DNA from: Halicephalobus mephisto
Lineage: Eukaryota > Nematoda > Chromadorea > Rhabditida > Panagrolaimidae
Direction of reading: 5' to 3'
DNA length: 64,000 nt
Assembly (NCBI GenBank): GCA_009193035.1
Contig: SWDT01000019.1
Location: 124,001-188,000 of the forward strand
Positions 36,778-49,300 of this stretch are shown here, one piece after another (position 1 is the first letter of the stretch; every line of letters begins with the position of its first letter). The translations under genes and the position numbers were made by a program. The notes beneath the pieces were generated by a model, which worked only from the letters and a program-made list of their open reading frames with translations, ran no database searches and was not told the origin of the DNA.

Positions 36778-36965
36778 TTTCATAAAAAACTTATTCTTCT
36801 TCTTCTTCTTCTTTATCCTCAGCGTTTGTCCCGTTCTCGGGGTCCGCTATACCACACCATACAATACAACAGAAAACAAGTTAAATTAAGACAAACTAGA
36901 ACTTTTTGCTTGATCTTGCATGGCATGTGATTTGATGCGACGTCCCTTTTCATAAAAAACTTATT
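36778..36965 (-). mobile_element. Short retro-insertion with 18-bp target-site duplication
   Basis: TTTCATAAAAAACTTATT occurs at 36778-36795 and again at 36948-36965. The 152 bp between them (36796-36947) end, on the minus strand, in CCCGAGAACGGGACAAACGC, then GCTGAGGATAA and an (AAG)n tail. A flanking duplication with a 3' trinucleotide tail is the mark of target-primed reverse transcription, so this is a 5'-truncated LINE (RTE-like 3' end, from memory) or a SINE. No coding capacity. Confidence 0.75.
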
Positions 36966-37779
36966 ACTATTAGTGATCTCCATTTTTCGTCGTTTCTGTC
37001 TTCCTATACTGTAGAGGACTAAATTACAAACTATAATAATTAAAAAAAAAATAAAATTGATTAAAATAATAAAGTTAAAAAAAAATAATTTGTAAAGTGG
37101 GAAATTGACTTTTATTACGGAAGTTTATGATGAAATTTTTTTTGTTATCGAACATAAATTTGTGCAAAAAAGTAGATAAGAGCAAAATTAACTTCGACCA
37201 AAAACTTTTTTGATGAAGATGATAAGCGAGTTTACTTTACAATAATAAAATCGCCTAAAAATAATTAAAAAACAAAATTTTTTATAAAAGATCCTAAATA
37301 TCATGTTGAATTTCTTTATTATTAAATAAAAATCGAAATTTGAGTAAAAATTTAATAAATTTTCGGAAATTAAGTATTTTAAAAATACTAAACGAATTTC
37401 GTCTATTAAAAAATAATAAAAAAATATTAATTTTTTCAACAAAATCTTCATTGAACATGATCAAAGTTGTTAATTTTCGAACTTTTGAATCTATTTCGAA
37501 TGAATTTTGGACTTGATAAAGTTCGAAAATCGAAAAAACAGATTTCAAACTGAAATATTCAACTAAAATTTGAACTCTAATTAATTCGAAATAAATTAAA
37601 ATTAAAATTATTCGGTTAGAATTCGGATTTTTCGATTTTCGAACCAATTCGATTTGAATTAAGATCCTTAAAATTCCGAACTCCAATTTTTTCGATTTTT
37701 AAATTCTAATTGAAAATCTACTTTTTTAAATTTCCAATTTCGAACATTCCGGATTTCAAATTTGACAGTTAAATTCGCG
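36966..37779. other. A/T-rich intergenic DNA
   Basis: Homopolymer-rich. Minus-strand frames at 37188-37451 and 37294-37686 are Phe/Ile/Asn-rich and look non-coding. Confidence 0.5.
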
Positions 37780-38275
37780 TTCAAATCCTTCGATTTCCGA
37801 AACTGAGTTAGCTTGACATTTATCGCAGAAAGCGAGAAGACTCCTAGGACGAAAACCCTGGAGATGCAAGAACTCAATTTGGGCGTCATAGGACAAGAAG
37901 CATCAGAGGAACATAGGAGCGACACCAGAGAATCGAACGAATTCGCGAAGAGCTGTTGTTAATTTGTATTGTTGATACCTAGAATAAAGCGACCAGTTAA
38001 CAATTGTCAATTAAGGGAAGAGGCCAGAATCCCTTACAACATTGACAACTCTGATCATGATCACAACGAGTGTTCTTGTTTGAAAAATTTGAATCAAATC
38101 TGATTGGATGGAGAAAAACTGTCTTCGACGACATGTGAAAGGCACGAGCCATGATCGCCATCACCATTTCCGGAACTATAATCTTTGCATTGGGGAACAA
38201 AAATATCAGGTCGAAAAACCATTGAAGACAAATTTAGAGAACTTTGTTCAACATGATTGATCTTCTTCCAGGAGA
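37780..38275 (+). other. Coding-like patch, possibly a decayed gene or transposon fragment
   Basis: Three plus-strand frames in a row look protein-like but are not joined: one ending 37960 (ESEKTPRTKTLEMQELNLG), one around 38015-38102 (EEARIPYNIDNSDHDHNECS) and one at 38107-38259 (MEKNCLRRHVKGTSHDRHHH to a TGA). The minus strand also has an open frame here (VFRPDIFVPQCKDYSSGNG). No domain recognised. It sits at the composition boundary just upstream of GPCR copy A. Confidence 0.3.
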
Positions 38276-38680
38276 TTACAGTATACAACATTATGTTTAC
38301 TTCATGGAATTAACATTGATCCAATATTACTTTCGAAACACGGTTATTTTTTCTAAAACAACTCCTTCAAGACCAAAATTTAATTCAAATTTTTCATCTT
38401 TTGATTCAACTTTTTCAAGATTAAACCTTGGTCGAATTTTTGTCAACTTTTTTGAACTAATTCCTTGGAAATTGATCAAAAATTAAATTCATTATTATTC
38501 CTGGGTCTAGTGGCCCTAAAAATCTTTCAGCAGCTCTGATAACATGAGTTTCTTCAAATGTTCTATAAATTAAAAAGCTTACATAAAACAATAACTCTCT
38601 ACTAACGGAAGAACACTGATAAAATGTTCTTCTTTCTTCCCGTCTCTGTGTCGCCTTGCTACTTTATTATTCTACCTCTA

Positions 38681-41600
38681 ATGAAATTGATCCTATTATT
38701 TTTCTTGTTATTTTGCATTAATACAGCTTCTGGAGAATATTACACTTTTTACATCAATATAATAGCTAATCAGTCAAACATCCATGTTAATGCGACTTTC
38801 GACATCCAAATTCAGGATTCTTATTCACCGATATATGTCTGTGAATCTCATTATTCGAATTACCAATGGAGAGATGTCATGATGATAAATAAGGACTTCA
38901 GCGCCACACCTAATTCATACACAAAGTAAGGGAAAACAACTGTTTTAATTATCTTGTCAGATTTAAATCTAGTTCCAACTCTTCCCAGTATTCTGTCTTT
39001 TGTTATACCTTCTGAATCTGTAGAAGTATCCAGAATCTCATAAAAGCATCTGAATTCCTCGATATTCAGAGAGCAATTCTTAGAATCAAGATATAAAACA
39101 AGAATACTGGACGTTTTCGGATCATTTTCAAAACTTGTGGGAAAACAACTTTGTAACAATGGTGATAAGTTTCATAACAGGATGGTTTTTAGTTGCACAA
39201 ACGGATGTCAAATAAACGGTTCACAGCCTCAATATGACATCCACTTCAGATACGGAATTTACGAAGGAAATAGTACATTTCTTAGCATCATCGACATTTG
39301 GAAAAATATATCAATTACCGTTTCCAACTCTTCGATCAAGTTTAACTCTCAAATTCTATCTTACGACGCTTCTTCAATGGACTGTAGCCGAAATGGTTGG
39401 ATCACCGGAATAGATAACACAACGCATATGCCTGATCTTAGCTTTTATGCTTGTGCTAATCGCGCCTCTTCCATATTCAATTGCGGTCAGTGGTCTCGAG
39501 TGCATTCCTCTCTTCATTAATCTTAATTTTCTTTAGAATCAGGTGCAATACCCACCATTATGCCGCTTCCCGGAGCAACCACAAAGACTACAACGCTTAT
39601 TACATCATCATCCAATACCATTTTTCACACAACACCAAATTCCTTTTCTCAATCATCAAGTTATTCTACAACAACTTCGACGATCCATCCACAAACTACA
39701 AATTCAACAACCCTACCACCACCTATACCGATTCTCTTGTCAACTGTACCAACCCAGAAACTCAAACTGATAAAATATACTGTACATTATTAAACGTAAG
39801 TCTCTTTTTTGAACCCTTCAAAGCCCATTAGATACTTGTAGGGCACTCAACTACAACCTGGTGATATCTCCTCCATCATGAATGACACTCTCAATTCTAT
39901 GAATATCACTACACTCACAGGGAGAGAGTTAGCTGTCGCTATTGGAATCTTTAACATTTGTTCTAAAGTAAAAAACATGAAAGAGGAAGATTTCCATGGA
40001 ATGGCTTCCTTCTTAGACCACTTAATTAGCGCTCCATTATCGGCGTACAAAACTGGAAACGACAAATAACCAGACATCGAACGCTTTTGCTTGATTCCAT
40101 CACCCAGATGATGATCAACCTCCTCCTGTCGTCAGTTACCTGTCTGGAAACAACATAGCCTTAATAGGAAGACCTGTCCACTGTAATTCAAGTAACCCAA
40201 ATCTCTACGGCATTCTCGACCATGGAGGTTCTTTTGGAGAAACGCCCAACAAGGACACTGTAGCCTCCATCTCCATAGACCCCATCACTGCTTGTCAGGT
40301 AAACACAGAGCGAGTGTTTTATTCAGTTTACCGCAGTCAAAAGTTCTTTGTGGCAATTCGACTCATTCGTCCGGGTTGCTTCAGGGAAACAATTTCGTCT
40401 TCAAAAAACCGGCGATATCCGATGCCACTACATCTACAACTGTTACGGATTACAACAACAAATGTGCCAAAGGGTTCTTGAAAACAGATGAATCAGTGGT
40501 TTCAGCAACAGCAACGACCTCACAAGCCACCAAATTTGCGAAGGTGGAGGAGTTTGAAGGGAACTTTATCATTCACAAAGTCTTGGTTGATGGAGAAGAA
40601 AAGACTCTCGTCAACATGAAGTTCAGCAAAAAACATGTAAGTCAATTACTTTAATTGCAATATTCGACAAGATTTATGACTATTCTACAATCTAGAGGGG
40701 ATTGATATAGTTAGAAATTACATAATGATTTGAAATGTTTTCAGTACGGAGTCAGTCTCCATGGGAAGATGAAGACGACTTGGTTTGATGTCAGTACAAA
40801 CTCATGGTCTCAGAACACCTGCGACGTGAAGGAAAAAGACGGGTTCTACGAGTCCTCCTGCAATCATTTAACTGACTTCACCTTGATTGTCGACGGATCT
40901 GCCTTGGACCCTATTCTCTGCAATACAACTCTGGAAGTCGTGAACTACTTGGTCGCCATCGGATCTCTCGTTTGTCTCATTATATTAAATACAATTTACA
41001 TTGGGTTAGTCATTCCTGCAACCAAGAAAAGTCACGTTGGTCGAGTAATGGCTAAATACTTGCCGAAAAGCAGTGAAGATTACTCAGTTACCATATACAA
41101 TTTTCTGCAATTGGTTTTCTTTTTTAATTTTATTACTTTCTCTTCTGAAAAGAGAACAACAGGCAAAGGAGGATGTACTTTCGTCGCCATATTGAACTAC
41201 TGGATCCTAATGAGGTTTGATTCGATTTTATTTTTTAAATTTTAATCGCTAATTTTTAGTTGTATAATACTTTCACTTTTCCAGTCTTGGAAAGCCATGA
41301 AAGGATTTGCTTGGACGACCAGCATGGAAAACTTTTTCAGAAAAGTTACTTCGCCAATTTATATCTATATTAGTACTTTCGGTAAGCTCATTTTCAAAAA
41401 CTAGCTTAAAACTTATGTGAATAGTTATCATTTGTTTCCCGGTATTTTACTTTAGGAAAATTTTTCAAATTGAAAAAAAAGAAGAAATTAATAATCATAG
41501 GAAAACTAAAAAGAATTTAAAATAGTGACATTATAAAAATTACGAATATCTCAGGAAGACATCTTAAATAATTTTTGTACGAATTTATGAGGGTTAAAAT

Positions 41601-44600
41601 TTGAACTTGATAACTGTAGAACTTAGTATTTACGTTGTTCTGCAAAATTTCGTCAACGTCTAGTGGATGTTAAAACTCGCAGAATTCTCGAGAATCCTCC
41701 ATAATCTGATCCAAAAAGCTATAAACAAAAAGCTCTACTGAAAAGAAAGCATTTTAGTTATAATCAAAAAATGTCACAAAAGTATGTCGTATTAAAAACA
41801 TCATCAATACTGACACTAGATTCTAATTTTGCTTGATTGTTCACAATTTTCACATCAAAAACAGTAATGTTGAATTTAAAACAATTTTTAGCTATTCCAA
41901 CACTGCTAGCGATCGGCTTTGGAGCAGGGACAAAACTGGACTTCTTCTACCGAAACGATAGTTTCTGTTGGATAAGATCGGACTTTATAACAGCTGGAGT
42001 TGTCATCCCCCTTACCATCCTCGGAGTCAATGCAATCATTTGTTGTTTCATCATCACATTGAGGCTTTTTCCAGAGCTAAAAATTGCTAAACTTGTTCAA
42101 GGAGCCTCCATCACCATTTCCCAGGGAACTAAGAGAGATTTTAAGGAAAGAATCATTGCTCTTTTCTTTACTCAATTCACATTAGGAGTTCCTTGGCTTC
42201 TACAGTATATGACTTTGTTCACACCATCAGCTACAGCATCTCACTACCTTTTCTCCATCATCAATGGATCTCAGGGGATCATCCTCCTGTGTTCCTTTGG
42301 TTATAAATCTTACCGTACCAGTAAGTCAAAGAAAAACCAACGTCAAACAAACATAAGAAACGGAAACATAATAAGAAACTTAAGTGAAGTCTCTTCCATG
42401 AAAGAAAATCAACTAAACAGTAATTTTAAACTATTTGATACATCATCTATTGGAAGTACTGTTGTTGGAAAAGTAAACGAAAATCTCTACCACATTCAAC
42501 AGGAATCAGAACCAACCCCCCAAACAAAGGCAGCTGACAATATTAAATACCTGATGGAATTGTTGTCCAAGAAAGAAAACCAACCAAGCAATCACTTTAG
42601 ATCAAATGATCACTTAGCTATCGAAGAAAGCATACCTAAAGAAAGTCCGAAATCTATTGAACAAGAACTAGAATCACTGACGGAAATAATGATAGATGAA
42701 AATAGAATGAACTTAATAGGATTCTTTTCTCAGGAGAACGAGTACTTGAGATCATCTAATTGTTCACCTACGGGAAATATTGATGAAGATAGAGAAAAAA
42801 GTGGAAACTATGTGCAACAAGAGTCGAAACCACTTTTAAAAATAATGATAAGTGGAAAATATGTGATCATGATTGGGATCTTTTCTCAGATGAACAATCG
42901 GCCACTTGATCGCTTAGGATCGACTAATCGGTCAACTGTTGAAGAAGTGGAAGGAGAGCAAGACAATGTCTGCCAAAAATCAAAACTAATTTCGGAAGCA
43001 ATGATTAATAAAAAGAGCAGAAGCTTGATTGAATTTTCTTCCAAGAAACAATATGAAGAAGCCAAGAACAAAAGTAAAAGTTTGATTACGTTCTTTTCTG
43101 AAAATAGTCAAGAAAACAGAAATAACAAGGAAAGTTCCATCGGATGCCTTTCAAAGAACGAAAATGAACTAAATAATCGTTTAGAATCATTCAATCAACT
43201 ACCTATTGAAGAAGTTGCTGATGAAATAAACGGAAGTCGAAGCTTTATTGAACAAGAATCGGAAGTAATTTTGGAAGCAACGACAAGTAAAAAAAGCAGA
43301 AGCTTGATTGAATTGCCTTCTGAACGAGAATACCAAGAAATCAGAAACAAAAGCAAAAGTCTAATCAGATTTGATTCTCAGAAAAACAGTATATCAAATT
43401 ACAACATAGGATCGACTGATCAGCCAGCTATTGAAGAAACTATTTCTAAAGAGATGAATAGTAATGAGAACTATATTCAACAAGAAAAAAGACCAGTTAT
43501 AAAAATTATGATTAACGAAAATATCGGAATCATGATTCGACTATTTTCAAAGACTGATAGTCAACCGAATAATCTTTTGAAGCTACCGACTGAAGAAATG
43601 AAGATTAATGAAAACCATACAAAACACGAGCCAGAACCACTTCTGAAAATAATGACAGATGAAAATAATGGATTTATAATTGGAATCTTTTCCAAAGTGA
43701 ATGATCAATCAAGCGATACCACAGGATCAAATGATCAGCCAATTATTGATAAGATTGAAGCCAAAGAAGGAAGTGGGAGTGAAATCCATACTCAATATGA
43801 ATCAGAACTAACAAAAATAAATAAAAAGAGTATAAGTCTGGTCGAATTTCCCCTTGAGAAGGAATGCCAAAAGAACAGAAATAAGAGTAGAAGTCTGGTT
43901 GCATTCTTTCCTATGAATGATCAACAAAACAAAAATAACAAAAACCTAATGAGGTTCTTTTCCGAAAACGAAAGTCAGTTAAATGATCATATGAATTCGA
44001 CTGATCGACCAATTATTGAAGATATTGATGTTAAAGAAGACAACAATGAAAACAGTACTCAACATGGATCAGACTTGGTTACAGGAACAACAATGAATAA
44101 AAAGAGTAAAAGTCTTGTCGAATTTCCCTCTGAGAAGGAATATCAAGAGCCTAAAAACAAAAGCCGAAGTCTAATTTCGTTTTTTTCGGATAAGAATAAT
44201 CAACTAAATGATCAATTAAAATCATCTGATGAGCCAACTATCAAGGAGATTAATGTTGAAAAAGGAAACAGTTTAAATCCTATTGAACAAGAATCAGACT
44301 CGATTCGAAAATCCATGATCAACGAAAACACCGGAATCGTGATTCGATTGCATTCACAGACCGACAATCAACTAGATGATGATTGGAAGCCAACGATTGA
44401 GGAAGACACAGTTGAAGAATTGAACATCAATCAAAATTATTCACAACAGGAGTTAGAATCCATCCTAAAAATACTAATAAACGAAAGCGGCAGAAATTTG
44501 ATTAGATTCTTTCCTCATAAAAACAATCAACCAAATAGTCACTTCGATCCAATTTACCAGCCAACTATTAAGGTCATTAATGTTAAAGATGAAAATAGTA

Positions 44601-44722
44601 ATCTAAACTCTGTTGAACAGGAAGAGGAATTGACTTCAGAACCAATGATGAATGGAAAAATCAACAGGAACGGATATAGTAATCATAATGTCTCCTGGCA
44701 TGAAAGAGAAGTAGATACATAA
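38681..44722 (+). CDS. Adhesion-type GPCR, copy A, with giant repeat tail (frame breaks in exons 3-4)
   Basis: Exons: 38681-38925, 39193-39485, 39537-39795, 39842-40636, 40745-41214, 41260-41381 and 41892-44722. Layout: signal peptide (MKLILLFFLLFC), Cys-containing N-terminal module, Ser/Thr-rich stalk, GAIN-like domain, GPS (CNHLTDF), seven helices, tail. An alternative Met lies 19 codons upstream (38624). TM7 ends near 42310; the remaining roughly 800 residues are an Asn/Glu/Ser-rich cytoplasmic tail with repeats of KSRSLIEF-like and IMINENxGIMI-like motifs, absent from copies B and C. Against B and C it has one missing base near 39730, several indels at 40063-40083 giving an in-frame TAA at 40067, one near 40120 and one near 40353. 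AATAAA at 44745-44750. Either a decaying gene or one with consensus errors; the 943-codon last exon is intact. Confidence 0.75.
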
Positions 44723-46348
44723 TACTGTAACGTCAAAACTTTTTAATAAAGTTCATCTAAGTTTATAAATGAAAAATTACATCTTCAAATTTGAAATTAC
44801 TTTCTGCTACAAAAAATATTGAAAAGTAGTAATTTCACTAATCGTTGAGCACTAATAAATATTTATATCAAAAAATTTAAGAAAAAACCAAAGTTTAATA
44901 CACAATTTAATGGAAGTTAATTTTCGAAAAACGTTCAACTATTTCTATTCAAAAAATTGGGAGTTTGAATTGAACGATAAATAATGAACTAAAAATTGTT
45001 TAATTTTACAGTATATTTATGAAATACAGCATGTTAACGGGAAAAGTTTTATTACAATTCAGCTAAACCGTTCTTTTGTATTATTTTATAATAAACGAAA
45101 TAATTAATGTCTAATTTATATTACTTTTTTTTGGATTGCGCATAATTTATTTGAGTGTAAGCCACACAGCGTTGGTGCCGAAGGGAAATACCCTGAGGAC
45201 CAACGAAGGACATATGATTGCGGGTTAGTAACAATTTTAATATTGCGCAATAATTTTTGTAGAGTTGTGAATATCTCTTATCTTCGACTTCATAAAGTTG
45301 TTTTATATATTTTTCATCTACATGAGGATTAGGAACCCCCAGCTACGATCTAACACTTTTGGATATAATTAAATCGGAACCTTAGTAGATTTGAAAAATG
45401 TGATACTCTCTGGAACAAAAGTACTTTGAGTTGTCGTAATATATAGATATTTATTCTTGTTTCGCCTTATTCAAAAGTTATGTTATAAATAATCATCTCT
45501 GGTGTCATATTTCCAGTTTTGAGGTTTCAGAATTCAACAATTAAAAAGTATATCAATAAAACACTTGATTGTAAAGCGATAAATTAGTTCCCATTCGAGT
45601 TGTACTTGTTTGTATATTATGAATTTTACCGAATCATGACTTGTTTACTTCACTCATATGGAGACGATATGAAGGACAATCAAGTACTAAAATAACAGCA
45701 AAAATTAAATAAGTATTCCTGTTGATGAAATCAACTATCTAATCAGAGGAATCAAATTTTTCGTCTGCTGCTGGGAATTCGAAATTTATAAAATTACTTG
45801 TTTCTGTTTGAGTCGATATAAGCAGGTGTTATTAAATAGATTGAGTTCTTAAAATCAGATTTTCCAAATTATTTCGAAATCACTCAGAAATTCAAATTCA
45901 ATATCTCTCTTATTGGATAATTTGAAGACCACTAAAAATATACATCAGTATGAAAAAAGAACTTTAATCATCTATCGTTTTGGAATCAGATAACAAAGAT
46001 AAATATGAAACATGCTCTAAGTGGATAATATAACTAATTTAATCATAATATTTTCAAAAATGTTCGTTATTTTTGAAATCTTCACCAATTAATTTTTGCT
46101 GATTCTGACTATGTGTTGGAAATGATGAATAAGTTCCATGTGAATTACATCCGGTTGTCAGAGAAGTAATATTGAATTTGAGCCACGCTGAAGAACCAAC
46201 CAACTCACCGGGATATCCAAAAGCTTTTACAGTAAGAATTGATTTTATTTTCTAGAATAAGAGTTTTTGTCTTTGAATTTTAACGCAATTTTTTGTTACA
46301 CATATCTTAGGAAAGTTCCAATTTTGCAATACTTCCAAATTATATGTC
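44723..46348. other. Intergenic DNA between convergent GPCRs A and B
   Basis: Holds the 3' ends of both genes. No further gene seen. A compact hairpin-forming patch lies at 45170-45205. Confidence 0.6.
45170..45205. other. Hairpin-forming sequence with tandem GA internal loop
   Basis: CGTTGGT pairs with ACCAACG, CC with GG and AGGG with CCCT, around an AAATA loop; GA faces GA between the two inner stems and one G is bulged. Could be a structured RNA piece or chance. Confidence 0.3.
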
Positions 46349-49300
46349 TTAGGCATCTGGGGGAATATCGTAATTATTGAATGGATTTGGTTTTCTATTT
46401 ATGATTATTCTTGGAATTAGTTCTGGTTTCTGTTGAATATGATTTCGAGTTTTGTTTGCTTTTTCAGTTACAGTCTCTCCGGTAATTAACCAATCAATTG
46501 GCCTCAAATTACTCCTTTGTTGATTTTCCCTCGTGAGAGGAAAACGATTCAGGTTTTGGTTGTTAGTTTCATTTGCCTTCGTCATTTGATATTGACTTCC
46601 CTTTGATTTCATAATACTGTAACATCTAAAAGAAAAAGAGCAGAGAAGAATGATCCCCTGAGATCCATTGATGACGGAGAAAAGGTAGTGGGATGCTGTA
46701 ACTGATGGTGTGAACAAAGTCATATACTGTAGAAGCCACGGAACTCCTAATGTGAATTGAGTAAAGAAAAGAGCAATTACTCTTTCTTTTACATCTCTCT
46801 TAGCTCCTCGGGAAATAATAATAGATGACCCTCGAACAAGTCCGGCAATCTTTAGTCCGGGGAAAAATTTTAGCGTGATGATGAAGGAACAAATGATTGC
46901 GTTGACTCCGAGGATGGTAAGGGGGATGACAACTCCAGCCGTTATAAAGTCCGATCTTATCCAACAGAAACTATCGTTTCGGTAGAAGAAGTCCAGTTTT
47001 GTCCCTGCTCCAAAGCCAATCGCTAGCAGCGTTGGAATAGCTAAAAATTGTCTTCATTTTAAATTAGAAAATGCAATCTACTTCAATGGAAAATCAAACT
47101 TCGAAAACGTCAGTTAAGACTATTATTAAAATGATTCAAGTTATACTGCCTGATAATTTTGGACCAAGTACTGTTACGACATTTCTCTATTATGAACAAT
47201 ACATATCTTTCATGAAAATCCTTGATTAAAGTTTTTAGGTGCGTTTAAAAGACAATAAAAGTTCCAGATTTTTTGATATCCACTACAGTCTTAAACGCTT
47301 GTAATACTGTCAAAATTATGTTTTGTAGTTCTGAACCTCAACCAAAAAGTTCTAAAAATGTGTGTTGACATCAGTTTTGAGATATTTTATAGGGGGTCAT
47401 TTCTATTTTCCTTATCATAATATTTACATCATAAGACCTCCAGCCATGATCGGGAAGTCATCAATTATTGATTTCAGTCGCTTTTATTACAAATTTAAGC
47501 TCTTTGAAAATTCGTCACCTATTATCAAGGCTTATCATACTTGTTTATCCTCTTTAATTAAAGTACATGAAACGGCATTATCCATGTAATATACCACATT
47601 TGCTCTATTTGTGATGCACCTCTAATAGTAGTGTACCCCAACATACTAATCGAAAAATTGCGGCGCATGTGCCACAAATAAAGTAAATACGATATCTCCA
47701 AAAAGTGTTGTTTTTAGACATCTTGTTTTTCTATTCTTTGCTAGTAAACTCATTTATTCCATCAGTGGAATGATAAATCTAGTTAATCAGTGTATTTCTG
47801 CTGACAACCCTTCTACGCGAGTTTTTTTGCAAAGCACAATAGGACTACAAAGAACAATGGTTTTAGATTTTTTCATTTTTGATTATTCTTTCTGTTTTAT
47901 AATTTAATGATATAAAAATAATGCATATCTTTGTTCCGAAATGCATCTCAATTGTTCAATTACCACACTTTTGAGCTAAATTTTAAGAATTATCTTACCG
48001 AAAGTGAGTATGTAGATAAAGAGTGGAGATGTAATTTTTTTAAAGAAGTTCTCCATACCAGTCGTCCAAGCAACGTTTTTTAAAATCTTCCAAGATTGGA
48101 AAAGTGACAGCATTACACAACTGAAATTAGTGATTAAAATACAACATAATAATGTCAAATCCAACCTCATTAAGACCCAGTAATTCACAATTGCAACAGC
48201 AGTACATCCTCCTTTCCCCGTAGTTCTCCCTTCATTTGAGAAAATAACAAAGTTAAAAAAGAAAATCAGTTGCAGAAAGTTGTATACAGTAACAGAGTAA
48301 TCTTCGTTATTTTTCGGTAAATATGTCATCAGCGCTTGACCGATGGAGGCTCTTCTGAGCAATGGGAATAACTAACCCGATGTAAATTGTATTTAATATA
48401 ATGAGACAAACGAGAGATCCGATGGCGACCAAGTAGTTCACGACTTCCAGAGTTGTATTGCAGAGAATAGGGTCCAAGGCAGATCCGTCGACAATCAAGG
48501 TGAGTCAGTTAAATGATTGCAGGAGGACTCGTAGAACCCGTCTTTTTCCTTGACGTCGCAGGTGTTCCGAGACCATGAGTTTGTACTGACATCAAACCAA
48601 GTCGTCTTCATTTTCCCATGGAGACTGACTCCGTACTGAAAACATTTCAAATCATCATCACGTAATTTTTATATCCAGAGTTCACGATCTCAGTTTCTAA
48701 CTCTATCAATCCCCTCTAGATTGTAGAACAGTCATAAATCTTGTCAAATATTGCAATTAAAGCAATTGACTTACATGTTTTTTGCTGAACTTCATGTTGA
48801 CGAGGGTCTTCTCTTCTCCATCAACCAAGACTTTGTGAATGATAAAGTTCCCTTCAAACTCTTTCACCCTCGCAAATTTGGTGGCTTTGGAGGTCGTCGC
48901 CGTTGCTGAAACCACTGATTCATCTGTTTTCAAGAACCCTTTGGCACATTTGTTGTTATAATCCGTAACAGTTGTAGATGTAGTGGCATCGGATATCGCC
49001 GGTTTTTTGAAGACGAAATTGTTTCCCTGAAGCAACCCGGACGAATGAGTCGAATTGCCCACAAAGAACTTTTGACTGCGGTAAACTGAATAAAACACTC
49101 GCTCTGTGTTTACCTGACAAGCGGTAATGGGGTCTATGGAGATGGAGGCTACAGTGTCCTTGTTGGGCGTTTCTCCAAAAGAACCTCCATGGTCAGAGAT
49201 GCCGTAGAGATTTGGGTTACTTGAATTACAGTGCACAGGTCTTCCTATTAGGGCTATGTTGTTTCCAGACAGGTAACTGACGACAGGAGGGGAGTTGATC

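Noticed and set aside
37188..37686. Minus-strand frames of 87 and 130 codons
   Set aside because: Phe/Ile/Asn-rich composition typical of A/T-rich non-coding DNA, no splice or domain support.
38860..39159. 99-codon minus-strand frame, also present at 61627-61926 on plus
   Set aside because: It overlaps receptor exon 1 and intron 1; the intron is conserved between copies A and C, so the frame recurs without being a gene.
41837..41891. Start of the 961-codon GPCR A frame at Met 41837
   Set aside because: TM4 is completed by splicing at TTTTTAG (41891) in phase 1, as in copies B and C; the upstream codons are intron.
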